A stretch of 32,131 nucleotides of DNA from Thermoplasmatota archaeon (GTDB lineage: Archaea; Thermoplasmatota; Thermoplasmata; Lutacidiplasmatales; JAMCUS01): contig JAMCUS010000003.1 in the NCBI GenBank assembly GCA_023379385.1, positions 1 to 32,131 on the forward strand, given 5' to 3'. This document shows positions 14,624 to 23,900 of the stretch, one piece after another (positions within the stretch are counted from its first letter, which is position 1; each line of letters starts with the position of its first letter). A program made the position numbers and the translations under genes. The notes under the pieces are model-generated. The model saw only the letters and a list, made by a program, of their open reading frames with translations. It was not told where the DNA came from and did not search any database.

Positions 14624-17600
14624 GAGATAAAATAATTGAAGAATTGATAAAATATGTTTATGGACCAAGAGACGGGTCTGTAGAGGTGATTTCAGCAGAC
14701 CCTATTAAAGAATATATTTCAGGAGTAATCATTCCAAAAGGATGCAGGCAGCATCCGGATATCACCCCAGATTCTGAAAATACTGTTACTGGCGGGAACG
14801 ATCCATTAGAGGAAGATGGCAGTGAAGAGGATATGATAGCAGATCTTTCTTTTTCTGAAATAGATCCAAAAGTAAAACCATCCGTATTTGGAATCGCATT
14901 TACAGTATCAGGAAAAAATGCCGGATTTAAAGTATGCGTAACCTGGGGAAAATATTCCAGGGAAAGCACTGGTAATTGGAAAAGAACACCGTTCAAATTA
15001 ATCGAACATCACAAAATAAATGATGATGAAAAGGGAATTAAGACATATGAAAGTTATGGAATAAAACTGTATATCAAACATATTAAAAAAGACGGTGAAA
15101 ATTATATGATAATAATCAATGTTTTGAATGATTCAGTGATTGAATCCAGCAAGTGCACTGGGAATGATCTCACAGAAGCAAGCATATTTCAGCCCTCATT
15201 ACGAATCAGACTGGATAACGGATTCAAGCTCTCACCATTTCCAGTAATGCACACTTCTTCTGGTGATAAAACGTTTCCATTTTTATACAGAAATAAACCC
15301 ATTCTTGCCAGAGGAATGATGTGTTCAGCGATCTGGTCAGATATTGAATACCCTGAAAATTATGAAAAATTTTTATGGCCAGACGGAAATTATTTTGAAA
15401 ATGAAGGATGTGAAGAATTCAAAAAACCAGATGTCAGGAGTGATTTTTTGCCATTATATGCGGATTCGTCTCCGGACCTGGAATGGGATGCAGGTGTTGT
15501 GAAACCTCCAGAACTTTCTGCACTTAGACTGTCAGAGCTGTGGGATTTTGAGAATTTAAAACAATCAATTGTTCCACTTACAGATGCATACAGCAAATGG
15601 ATTGAAATCAATGTACAAAAAGCACAAAATATTAACTCTGACCATAAAAATGTTGCGTTGTCCATAATTGATCAGCAACGTAAATTTTTGAACCGTTTAA
15701 AAACAGGAATGGATCTTTTATCGGATAAAAATGTGAGACTCTCTTTCTGTTTTGCAAACAGGGTTATTTGGCTACAGAATAAATGGAATGGAAAGAACGA
15801 TTTCAAGTGGAAACCATTCCAGCTAGCTTTTTTATTGATAAATATGGTTCCTCTGCATGATACGGATTCGGAGTACCGTGATTGTGTTGATTTACTATGG
15901 ATATCAACCGGAGCGGGAAAGACAGAGGCATATCTTGCCATTATGGCATTCTTAATGGCATTGAGACGTCTAAAAGCAGGTGAAAAACAGACGACCGGAG
16001 GTGGAACAGCAATCATAAGTCGTTATACACTGAGGTTGTTGACAACACAGCAATTCAGAAGGATTCTGAGAATGGTAACTGCAGCTGAGTATTTAAGGGT
16101 TCAAAAAGATGGACATACTGGCTGGAGACCAGATGGATGTGATATAGATAAGGAATGGATTTATGGATCAATTCGTTTTTCTGCAGGACTATGGGTAGGA
16201 GGGACAGTCACTCCAAATCACCTGCGAAAAAAAGATGGTGCAATTGACGCCCTCGAACCCGGAAATGGTTCTGCTGAAGGAGAGCCTGCACAGATAACAA
16301 CATGTCCTGCATGCGGTTCCTGGTTATCAGTTCCTGAAGATGGTCTACCGGTAAAAAGGGGCAACGAACTATACATTCTGTTGAAAACACCACAAAATTT
16401 TCAGGTGAATAATTTTATAACACAATCTAATTCAATTCTTGCTGATATTCCTAATGTAACAGTAAATAAAATTGAAATTATCCAGAATCCGATAAATCTT
16501 AAAACAGGATATGTATGTTTCAAATGGACCCTTAACAGTGAGCAAAAACTGTCCAAACAAGATATAGATGACATGTGGAAAAAAGTTGCTGGTGGGCAGA
16601 CTGGAATAGAGCCTGTCCAATTTCGTCCTTCAAGACCAGGATACTTCGGTATAAGGAAAGAGCCTGGTAGAAAAAATAAAAAATTTGCTGATTTTGAAAT
16701 ATATTGCTTAAACCCTGAGTGTGATTTAAATAAAGTTTCTTATATGGAAGGCGTTCCTCTCTGCTGCCCTGATGAAGATAAGGGGCGAATTTCATTTCCA
16801 GATGGTCTTGTTGCAAGAAACGATGATGATACTCCTTTTGATACACCCAAGATTCCCATACCTGCATATACAGTTGATGAACAGATTTATCATCGTTGCC
16901 CCACAATAATTGTTAGCACTGCTGATAAGATCGCCAGACTTGCATTCGAGCCGAGAGCGGCTGGAATCATGGGCAATATTGATAAATATAACGATTATTA
17001 CGGTTATTATCGTGGAGATCTATTACCGGAAGAAACTACTAAAGCTGCAGTGAGTAACTCTGTAGGGGTAAAGCCATTTGATCCTCCGGAACTAATCCTT
17101 CAGGATGAGCTTCACCTGATGGATGGTTCTCTGGGAAGCATGTTCGGGCTTTATGAAACCGTTGTTGAAAGCCTGATTAAGAAGATAGGAGGTACAAAAG
17201 GACCGAAGTACGTTGCTTCTACCGCAACTATCAAAGATGCAAAAATTCAGATCATGAAACTGTTTGCAAGAGATGTGATTCAATTTCCTCCAAACGGGTT
17301 AGATATAGATGATAGTTTCTTTGTAAGAAACAGATCCGTTGAAAAAAGCTGGAACGAACAAACAGCAGGAAGAATATACGTTGGTATCTGTTCACCCGGA
17401 TGGGGACAACTTACCCCCAACATAAGAATATGGGCAAATCTCCTAATGTCGTGTAATAAAAACAAAGCTGATAAAAACATTAAATATTTCTGGACTATTG
17501 TGGGTTATTTTAATTCAATAAGAGAGCTGGGGGGTGCCGGAAGCATATACGGGGCAGATATAGTTGAGAATTTGCATGCTATTTCTAACGGAAATCCAAG

Positions 17601-18372
17601 AAATATTGACCCCAGTAATACAATTGAATTGTCAAGCAGAATTAATTCAACAGAGATTCCACAGATTCTTGATAATCTTGAGAAGAATAACCACAACTAC
17701 GATGCAATATTTACAACCTCTATGTTCGGTACAGGAGTTGATATTCCATACCTTTCTTTAATGGTGGTTAACGGGCAGCCAAAAACTACCACCCAATACA
17801 TTCAGGCCACCGGCAGGATTGGCAGAACGCACGGCGGTATTGTCGTAACTTTCCTGAGTGCTGGAAAACCCAGAGATCTGAGCCACTACGAAATGTTTCC
17901 GGCATACCATCTGAGAAAATATCTTGAAGTTGAACCTGTATCAGTAAATCCCTATGCTGAAGGCTGTCTTGCAATGGGATCAGGTCCTGCAACAGTTGCT
18001 TTTTTGAGAAATTTTCAGGGATCTGCGGTAGACTGGACTGGGAAAGATAATGGTACCGCTATCCTGGAAGAGAATTCAGATAAAGATATTGATAAATTCA
18101 TAGACGTCATTACACCAAGACTCCAGAAGATCTGCGGTGACTCTGTTGACTCTGTTATTCAATATTTTAAAAGTCAGTTGGATCTCTGGAAAAATGTGGC
18201 TAATGCTACAACAAGTGGGTTATCATTTGTAGAATACCCCCATAAGAAGCCTGCTAAAAATGTGGTTCTGGGAGATCCGTATCATAAAAAGGCGAAGTTG
18301 AAAATAGTTTACGAAAACGCTCCGCAATCACTGAGAGAGGTAGAAGAAACTATTGGATTTAAGGTGGATTAA
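14620..18372 (+). CDS. drmA: DrmA-like DISARM helicase
   Basis: 1250 residues, the size of DrmA. The N-terminal part begins with the family pattern ELIKYVYGPRDGS followed by PIKEYISGVIIPKG. The SF2 helicase core has motif I ISTGAGKTEAYLAIMAFLMA (about 428-447), motif II QDELHLMDGSLGSMFG (about 828-843), motif III ASTATI, then FGTGVDIPYLSLMVV and motif VI QATGRIGRTHGG (about 1062-1073). Between motifs I and II lies a long insert with zinc-binding-type cysteines (CPACGSW near 562, then CLNPECD and LCCPDED). In DISARM, DrmA pairs with DrmB to load on and translocate along invading DNA. GGAGG lies upstream of the ATG, which overlaps the glycosylase stop by 4 bases. Confidence 0.9.
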   Translation: MRDKIIEELIKYVYGPRDGSVEVISADPIKEYISGVIIPKGCRQHPDITPDSENTVTGGNDPLEEDGSEEDMIADLSFSEIDPKVKPSVFGIAFTVSGKNAGFKVCVTWGKYSRESTGNWKRTPFKLIEHHKINDDEKGIKTYESYGIKLYIKHIKKDGENYMIIINVLNDSVIESSKCTGNDLTEASIFQPSLRIRLDNGFKLSPFPVMHTSSGDKTFPFLYRNKPILARGMMCSAIWSDIEYPENYEKFLWPDGNYFENEGCEEFKKPDVRSDFLPLYADSSPDLEWDAGVVKPPELSALRLSELWDFENLKQSIVPLTDAYSKWIEINVQKAQNINSDHKNVALSIIDQQRKFLNRLKTGMDLLSDKNVRLSFCFANRVIWLQNKWNGKNDFKWKPFQLAFLLINMVPLHDTDSEYRDCVDLLWISTGAGKTEAYLAIMAFLMALRRLKAGEKQTTGGGTAIISRYTLRLLTTQQFRRILRMVTAAEYLRVQKDGHTGWRPDGCDIDKEWIYGSIRFSAGLWVGGTVTPNHLRKKDGAIDALEPGNGSAEGEPAQITTCPACGSWLSVPEDGLPVKRGNELYILLKTPQNFQVNNFITQSNSILADIPNVTVNKIEIIQNPINLKTGYVCFKWTLNSEQKLSKQDIDDMWKKVAGGQTGIEPVQFRPSRPGYFGIRKEPGRKNKKFADFEIYCLNPECDLNKVSYMEGVPLCCPDEDKGRISFPDGLVARNDDDTPFDTPKIPIPAYTVDEQIYHRCPTIIVSTADKIARLAFEPRAAGIMGNIDKYNDYYGYYRGDLLPEETTKAAVSNSVGVKPFDPPELILQDELHLMDGSLGSMFGLYETVVESLIKKIGGTKGPKYVASTATIKDAKIQIMKLFARDVIQFPPNGLDIDDSFFVRNRSVEKSWNEQTAGRIYVGICSPGWGQLTPNIRIWANLLMSCNKNKADKNIKYFWTIVGYFNSIRELGGAGSIYGADIVENLHAISNGNPRNIDPSNTIELSSRINSTEIPQILDNLEKNNHNYDAIFTTSMFGTGVDIPYLSLMVVNGQPKTTTQYIQATGRIGRTHGGIVVTFLSAGKPRDLSHYEMFPAYHLRKYLEVEPVSVNPYAEGCLAMGSGPATVAFLRNFQGSAVDWTGKDNGTAILEENSDKDIDKFIDVITPRLQKICGDSVDSVIQYFKSQLDLWKNVANATTSGLSFVEYPHKKPAKNVVLGDPYHKKAKLKIVYENAPQSLREVEETIGFKVD

Positions 18373-20190
18373 ATGTCGCATAAAATTCAGCATATGACAG
18401 AATCTCAGTATGTTTTAACATACGGACCAGGTGCAATAATAGAAAGTGTGAGTGGGCCCAGACTTATTCCATCCATAATTCATGGTATCAGTAACGACTT
18501 TTTTGATTCAAACACTGTTAAAAATTTTGAAATCACAGATATCAGACTTGAAAATCTACTTAAAATTTTGAACTTTAATAAGGCAAAGGTATTTGTCATT
18601 CCATCAAACGCCTCTCTGAATAAGTCGACAAACGACTACATTTATAAAACATATATTTTTCCAGTATGGAGAGTCTGCTACAGTAGATCGCATGATGTGG
18701 GGGATGTGCTCTACAGGATGAAGAAAGTAAAGGATGTTTGTCCTGAATGCAAAAAAAAGGATAATTCTTCAGCCGTAAGGTTTGTGAGGGCGTGTACTGA
18801 CGGACATTTAGATGAAATTCCATGGAATACAGCAGTACATAATGGAAAAAACAAAAATTGCAGTAGTGACAAATTTAACTGGAAAAGTGGTGGAAGTTCA
18901 TTATCAGATATTTCAGTGGAATGTCCGGTGTGTAAATGTAAAACAGATATACAGCAAGTGTATAATACTGTTAAAACTGGTAAATGTACTGCCAGATTTC
19001 CTGAAAAAGAACTGCCATCTGATACAGCAGAAGATCCCCCATACATGACTACCCCTGAAAGAGATTATAATTGTGATAAAAAAATGAAGGTATTACAGAG
19101 ACAGGCAATCGCGTTGCGATCTTCTGTAACCATTACACTTCTCACCATACCAGAATATGACGACCCAATTTCTAACATTATTCAAAGATATATCGATGTA
19201 ATAGATCCGTATGTTAATGCAAATTTTAATGGGAATATAATAAATCAATCAAACCGTTTATCACCAGAAGATATATTGATCATAAATGAATGTATTCGTA
19301 TCAATGGTAATGAGAAATTACTACGTAATTATAAACACCTCCTCGGTAGCAATAATAATTTCATGGACTTTGTTTATGAGGAATTTGAATCACTATCTTC
19401 CACCAGTGTTCCACAAAGGACAGACAACTTTAGCATTTCTAAACCAATTTGTGTTGACGAAAATGGGTATATTCCATCCATGTTAATCTATCCCGTAGAA
19501 AAAATCAGAACAGTTACTGCTCAGGTGGGTTACTCGAGAACACCGCCCAGCGATCCGAATACTCCAGAAAATACAGATATACATACTGTATCTTCTGGAG
19601 CATCATTTGGAGAGGATACAACTGTATGGTATCCAGGGTTTGAGGGAAAGGGTGAGGGGTTGTTCATTACTTTCGAAAAAACGCCTTTCATATTTAGCAG
19701 TGATAATGAATCTAAAAAGGCATGGCAATCAGAATATGACAACAGATCAACTTCAAAAAGTTCTGGAAACCCTCTCTGGCTGGATGTAGCAAAACATCCA
19801 TTATTTGTATGGTTACACACCCTATCACACTTATTGATAAGGGCTCTATCTCGGAATTCGGGATATTCATCAGCATCTCTCAGAGAACGGGTATATGTAA
19901 ATCAAACTTTTGAAAGCGGTGGCATACTTATATATACAACATCTCCGGGAGGTGATGGCAGCATGGGTGGTCTTGTAGGTATGGTTAATCAGAATGGTCT
20001 GTTCAGAACTATAATGAACGCAGCCATAGAAAACAATATTTTTTGCTCTAACGACCCTCTATGTTCTGAAACAAAAAAATATCCTGCGAAAAATAATGGG
20101 GCTGCCTGCTATAGCTGCCTTTTTACATCTGAAACATCATGCGAACACAGAAATATGTGGCTTGACAGGCACATCATTCTTGGTGATTAA
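18373..20190 (+). CDS. drmB: DrmB-like DUF1998 protein
   Basis: 605 residues, typical of DrmB. The N-terminus SQYVLTYGPGAIIESVSGPR is the family opening. A zinc-type site follows in the first third (CPECKKKD, then CTDGHLDEIPW, and later CPVCKCK). The C-terminal DUF1998 domain is clear: HTLSHLLIRALSRNSGYSSA (about 482-501), GGILIYTTSPGGDGSMGGL, then the cysteine cluster CSNDPLC...CYSCLFTSETSCEHRN near the end. DUF1998 proteins act with a helicase partner; in DISARM, DrmB forms a complex with DrmA. The ATG follows the drmA stop directly, with AGGTGG just upstream, so the two are translationally coupled. Confidence 0.9.
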   Translation: MSHKIQHMTESQYVLTYGPGAIIESVSGPRLIPSIIHGISNDFFDSNTVKNFEITDIRLENLLKILNFNKAKVFVIPSNASLNKSTNDYIYKTYIFPVWRVCYSRSHDVGDVLYRMKKVKDVCPECKKKDNSSAVRFVRACTDGHLDEIPWNTAVHNGKNKNCSSDKFNWKSGGSSLSDISVECPVCKCKTDIQQVYNTVKTGKCTARFPEKELPSDTAEDPPYMTTPERDYNCDKKMKVLQRQAIALRSSVTITLLTIPEYDDPISNIIQRYIDVIDPYVNANFNGNIINQSNRLSPEDILIINECIRINGNEKLLRNYKHLLGSNNNFMDFVYEEFESLSSTSVPQRTDNFSISKPICVDENGYIPSMLIYPVEKIRTVTAQVGYSRTPPSDPNTPENTDIHTVSSGASFGEDTTVWYPGFEGKGEGLFITFEKTPFIFSSDNESKKAWQSEYDNRSTSKSSGNPLWLDVAKHPLFVWLHTLSHLLIRALSRNSGYSSASLRERVYVNQTFESGGILIYTTSPGGDGSMGGLVGMVNQNGLFRTIMNAAIENNIFCSNDPLCSETKKYPAKNNGAACYSCLFTSETSCEHRNMWLDRHIILGD

Positions 20191-20661
20191 TTGCAGGACA
20201 ATAACATCCAGATTGTGGCTTCTGGTGAGAAATGGGTTGGATATGGTATCAGATCTTTTTCTGCGACTATCTGTGAACTGGTGGATAATGCGATGAACAG
20301 CCTGACCATGACAGTCTATGCAATTTCAGATACAAGCATTGTCCGGAGTATTGAAAGAGCTCTGGAACGTGGGGTCTCTGTTGAAATTTATATATATTAT
20401 ACGGATAGTTCCAGTTCAAACAGTTCAATTAAAGCGATTCTGGAAATGGAAGAACATTGCTGTAACCTCAAAATTCATAAAATTGTGGATAAGTTGCTGC
20501 ATGCCAAGGTCACCGTGGTCGATGGAGAGAAAGTAATGTGTGGCTCTGCTAATGCCACTTTTGCAGGCATGGTCACCAATTATGAACTGGGGGTACTGAT
20601 TAATAATCAGGAGATTGCCCGCAAAATACTGACAATAATGAGGAGGCTTGTAACAGAATGA
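20191..20661 (+). CDS. drmC: DrmC-like phospholipase D family protein
   Basis: 156 residues from a TTG start at 20191, directly after the drmB stop and preceded by GGTGA. A single HKD motif is present: HAKVTVVDGEKVMCGSAN with His104, Lys106 and Asp111, followed by the usual NYELGVLI strand. Nucleases of this family need two HKD motifs, so one copy per chain implies a homodimer active site. DrmC is the PLD-type member of DISARM; in the Bacillus system it was reported to be dispensable for part of the protection. This copy is shorter than many DrmC proteins and starts at about the strand preceding helix 1. Its stop overlaps the next ATG by 4 bases. Confidence 0.82.
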   Translation: MQDNNIQIVASGEKWVGYGIRSFSATICELVDNAMNSLTMTVYAISDTSIVRSIERALERGVSVEIYIYYTDSSSSNSSIKAILEMEEHCCNLKIHKIVDKLLHAKVTVVDGEKVMCGSANATFAGMVTNYELGVLINNQEIARKILTIMRRLVTE

Positions 20662-23624
20662 TATTCTTCCATTATGCCAAGACGTGTCCGGAATGTCATG
20701 AACCCCATGTTAATGGCAGCAATATTAAAAAAGTGGATTCAGAATGGTATAAGTGTTGCAGCTGCGGATGCATCTTCCATTATAAAGTGAATCTGTTGCA
20801 ATATACCAAAACGATTGGGGAAGTGGTAAAATCTGAAGGAACAAAGGCAACAAATCATCTTTCTGAATTACCACTGCTGTGGGAAGTTAAACCGAATGAT
20901 ATAGAGGAAGGATATATTGACTGGGTAAAACAATTAGAATCAGCGGGAAATTTTCTTGTAACATGGCCTTGGAATCATGTAAAATTCATACCGTTGCTGG
21001 CAGTAGAATATTTGCTGAAACATGAAAAGCATAAAATGGTTATACTTGATGATGTTAACGGCACAGATTCAGAAAGCGATTTTGAAGGCCAGCCTGATAT
21101 ACATGAATCCTTTCAGAAATTAATATATTTTGATGAATTTCCAGATATGGATGAATTAAATGACGAAATAAAATCAGAGATGTTGACTTTTGGTAAATCC
21201 AGTATAATTAAATTTGGAACCATGGTTAAGTGGACTATAAGGAAAAATGGCAGTAGCCTGATACTCACAGATGTATGTGACGAAAGCATCACAAAATGCT
21301 GTAACAGAAAAAAAGGAGAACTGGTGGACATATACGGTGTTAATTGCATCGGAAGTATTAAAAAAAAGCGTCTAAAAGATAAGGAGTGGCATACAGAATC
21401 ATGCAGTAATGGGGGGTTTGAGTTAATTTTTGAAGAGATTGAGGGATATGCTGGACAATTTAAATATGATAGAACGTGGTTATGGAGGTGTATATTAAAA
21501 TCATGCAATATAAAACGTCCAGCAAAAATAATACCTACATGTGTATTATCTGATCGGTCCAATTTCTGTTCTAAAGAAGATACCAGATTATTTTTTATAA
21601 ACTCCAGTTTAGATCCTGAACAAATTTTTGCACGTATAAATGAAATTTCACCTGATCTGGTAATAATTCCAGATGCTGACGAATTCATTAAAGACAAAAT
21701 TATTGGAGGAAACAAGAGCCGGAATCTCATTGATTTTTTAAAATGCAATACTGAATCTATTGTTATAATGTTTTCTACAGAAAAAGATGTGAGGCATCTC
21801 TATAATTTATACGGTGTGCCTATCAAGGAAGGCTACAACACTGTCGCTCATACCTGTGATACAGATATTGTACTGAAAAACTTCACTGATCACGGAAAAA
21901 ATTCAAAATATTCCAATCCATTGTCCTCTTTGTGGAATGAACTACCACCCGTGCGTGATGTTGGATCTACGGATATACAATACGTTAATGTAGATGTGCT
22001 GGACGAGCTTGATAAAATAGTAAAAATAACATCAGATCTTAAAAGTGATTTGTTAAAGAATGATATAAAAAAATTCGTAGCTGAACTCAAGAAGAGTCCT
22101 CTGCTATTGGAAGGGCAGTGTGATGATCAAGTTTTTAAACGTCGTGGTAGCACTATGGATTCATTAACATACGAAGCAATACTGACCTTTATAAAAGGAA
22201 AGATTGCGGATGAAAAATTTGAAAAATTGGTAGAGATCATAAAAGAGATATATGAAATTGGGAATGATGAACCGTCCAATCCTCTCATGAAACATATAGT
22301 TTGCACTATCAAACAGATTCTTTATTCACAGGAAAACTTTGTTACTCTGGTAGTCCATCCACGCGATGTTAAAGGAACGAGACATTTACTGGAAAACATG
22401 CAAAATAGCCTCCTGGTGATATGTAGCTGGAGAGATCTGAAAGATCTAGAAATTCCACCTGACAAAAAACACATTGTTATTGCCACGTGTTATCCAGGTA
22501 TTGACAATTCAATTTACAACAGCAAAATAAATGAATTCATTTTTATTGGTTCCGAGATAAACAATAAAAAGACAGCAGATATAATGGAAAATAGAATATC
22601 TGAACTGAAATCAAGACCTGTATGCATTTTATCCGATAACGATCTGGCACCAGAATTCTTAAAGAAATCAATGAAATCTATTAACACTTGCTGTAAGGAG
22701 TACATTGAAGATACATACAGTGATCTTATATTTGAATCTGAAAGTGAGGTGGGAGTCGAAGGTGGTAACCGATCTGATGCTGGATATATTCACCACCACA
22801 AACTTATTAAGGCTGGTGAAAACGCTATCCTTGTTGTTGATGGCGACCTTAAAGGAATATTCATTCCTGTAGATGGTGTCATCACAGTAAGGAAAAACGG
22901 ATATATTGAGGAAAAAGAGGTTGATAATAATCTCAAAAATCTCAAAAATATTGAAATTCTTATTGATCATAGAGGATTACATAGATCATTTAAGTCAATA
23001 TTCATACAGGTCATGACAAAATATGCTGGTCGCATTGAATTCCGCAAAGGTCTTTATAGATGGGATGGATTTCATGAACTTTATGAAAGTTCCACGGAAT
23101 GGATTTCAGCACTTAATGATGCCATCCAGAAATATGCTAAAAAGAATGATGAAAACTTCTCAACAGCCGAAAATCATTTTTCAAATTTTCTTTCTGGACT
23201 TAATTTAAATGCTGGTAATTCAGATTACATCAAAAAATGGTGGTCTGATTATGAATATATAATAATAAATGACGAAAAATATTCAATTTACAAAATTGAA
23301 CACCCCAAAAGTATTGAAGACATACAAAAAATATACAATGGAATAAATGATAACATTCCTGAAATGAAACTTAACATTGAAAATGGAGAGAAAAGTTATA
23401 CAGCGTCAAATCTTTTACAGGAGTTCAGAAGAATGCTTTTAAATGGAAAAACAGTTGAAGTTGATCCCGGACTGCGTCATATTCATGAACAGCTGAATAG
23501 AGAGTTGAGCAATATAGCCCGTGAATCCTCCTTCTTCAGGATCAATACGGCATTTATTAGAAAATTGAAATCTGATGTGGAGCCGTTTAAAGTAATTTCA
23601 AATTACAACTCATATTTACAGTAA
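20658..23624 (+). CDS. Large protein in the DrmE position, N-terminal zinc ribbon, degenerate helicase-like core
   Basis: 988 residues. Residues 10-38 form a zinc ribbon (CPEC, then CCSCGC). Further on, FLVTWPWNHVKFIPLLAVEY (about 99-118) lies where a helicase would have its ATP-binding loop but lacks GKT; PDLVIIPDADEF (about 332-343) resembles a degenerate Walker B, and VIMFSTEKD follows it like motif III. A second alpha/beta region (about 562-640: LVVHPRDVKGTRHLLENM, then IVIATCYPG) resembles a RecA-like second lobe. In class 2 DISARM the fifth gene, drmE, encodes a large protein of unknown mechanism. Position, size and coupling to drmC (4-base overlap, GAGGAGG upstream) suggest this is a DrmE counterpart, but I could not prove homology by eye. 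It is the last gene of the operon. Confidence 0.6.
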   Translation: MIFFHYAKTCPECHEPHVNGSNIKKVDSEWYKCCSCGCIFHYKVNLLQYTKTIGEVVKSEGTKATNHLSELPLLWEVKPNDIEEGYIDWVKQLESAGNFLVTWPWNHVKFIPLLAVEYLLKHEKHKMVILDDVNGTDSESDFEGQPDIHESFQKLIYFDEFPDMDELNDEIKSEMLTFGKSSIIKFGTMVKWTIRKNGSSLILTDVCDESITKCCNRKKGELVDIYGVNCIGSIKKKRLKDKEWHTESCSNGGFELIFEEIEGYAGQFKYDRTWLWRCILKSCNIKRPAKIIPTCVLSDRSNFCSKEDTRLFFINSSLDPEQIFARINEISPDLVIIPDADEFIKDKIIGGNKSRNLIDFLKCNTESIVIMFSTEKDVRHLYNLYGVPIKEGYNTVAHTCDTDIVLKNFTDHGKNSKYSNPLSSLWNELPPVRDVGSTDIQYVNVDVLDELDKIVKITSDLKSDLLKNDIKKFVAELKKSPLLLEGQCDDQVFKRRGSTMDSLTYEAILTFIKGKIADEKFEKLVEIIKEIYEIGNDEPSNPLMKHIVCTIKQILYSQENFVTLVVHPRDVKGTRHLLENMQNSLLVICSWRDLKDLEIPPDKKHIVIATCYPGIDNSIYNSKINEFIFIGSEINNKKTADIMENRISELKSRPVCILSDNDLAPEFLKKSMKSINTCCKEYIEDTYSDLIFESESEVGVEGGNRSDAGYIHHHKLIKAGENAILVVDGDLKGIFIPVDGVITVRKNGYIEEKEVDNNLKNLKNIEILIDHRGLHRSFKSIFIQVMTKYAGRIEFRKGLYRWDGFHELYESSTEWISALNDAIQKYAKKNDENFSTAENHFSNFLSGLNLNAGNSDYIKKWWSDYEYIIINDEKYSIYKIEHPKSIEDIQKIYNGINDNIPEMKLNIENGEKSYTASNLLQEFRRMLLNGKTVEVDPGLRHIHEQLNRELSNIARESSFFRINTAFIRKLKSDVEPFKVISNYNSYLQ

Positions 23625-23900
23625 TGTTGAGAAAATTGCCTTAAAAATTATGGTATTATCACATTCCTGTACACCAAACATTGCACTGATTTACTCATAT
23701 ATTCTATGCCTACTGAGTCTGAACCTATTGATTATGTATTCTTACGTTGCATTAAATGTTGGTTTTAACGGATCTTCCAAGAAAATTTTTAAAAAAAATC
23801 TATGATTATATACTATACTGGTCTTTATATCTTTCGTTTATCATTTATCTTCTTTCTGGTGGCTACGATTATCCATCTATTTTTTATTGCTATGTGGAAG
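23625..23900. other. Junction between the DISARM-like operon and the convergent ImmA module
   Basis: No gene is supported. A + strand frame at 23756-23941 encodes a hydrophobic peptide that mostly overlaps the 3' end of the peptidase gene and has no support. On the minus strand around 23670-23715 a short stretch reads SVGIEYMSKSVQCLVYRNVI before a stop. This matches the end of the cation-efflux fragment at 25635 (IYIGIEYKSKS) and seems to continue it, as discussed under the direct repeat. Confidence 0.45.
23688..23712. repeat. Left copy of a 25-base direct repeat flanking the ImmA module
   Basis: This copy matches 25645-25669 in the same orientation at 24 of 25 bases. The two copies enclose the XRE-ImmA gene, its partner and about 320 bases of flanks. 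On the minus strand this copy would encode the VGIEYMSKS segment of a cation-efflux protein. Confidence 0.7.

Noticed and set aside
14658-14996. 112-codon minus strand frame within drmA
   Set aside because: Shadow of the real helicase gene, whose N-terminal family pattern is read on the + strand here.
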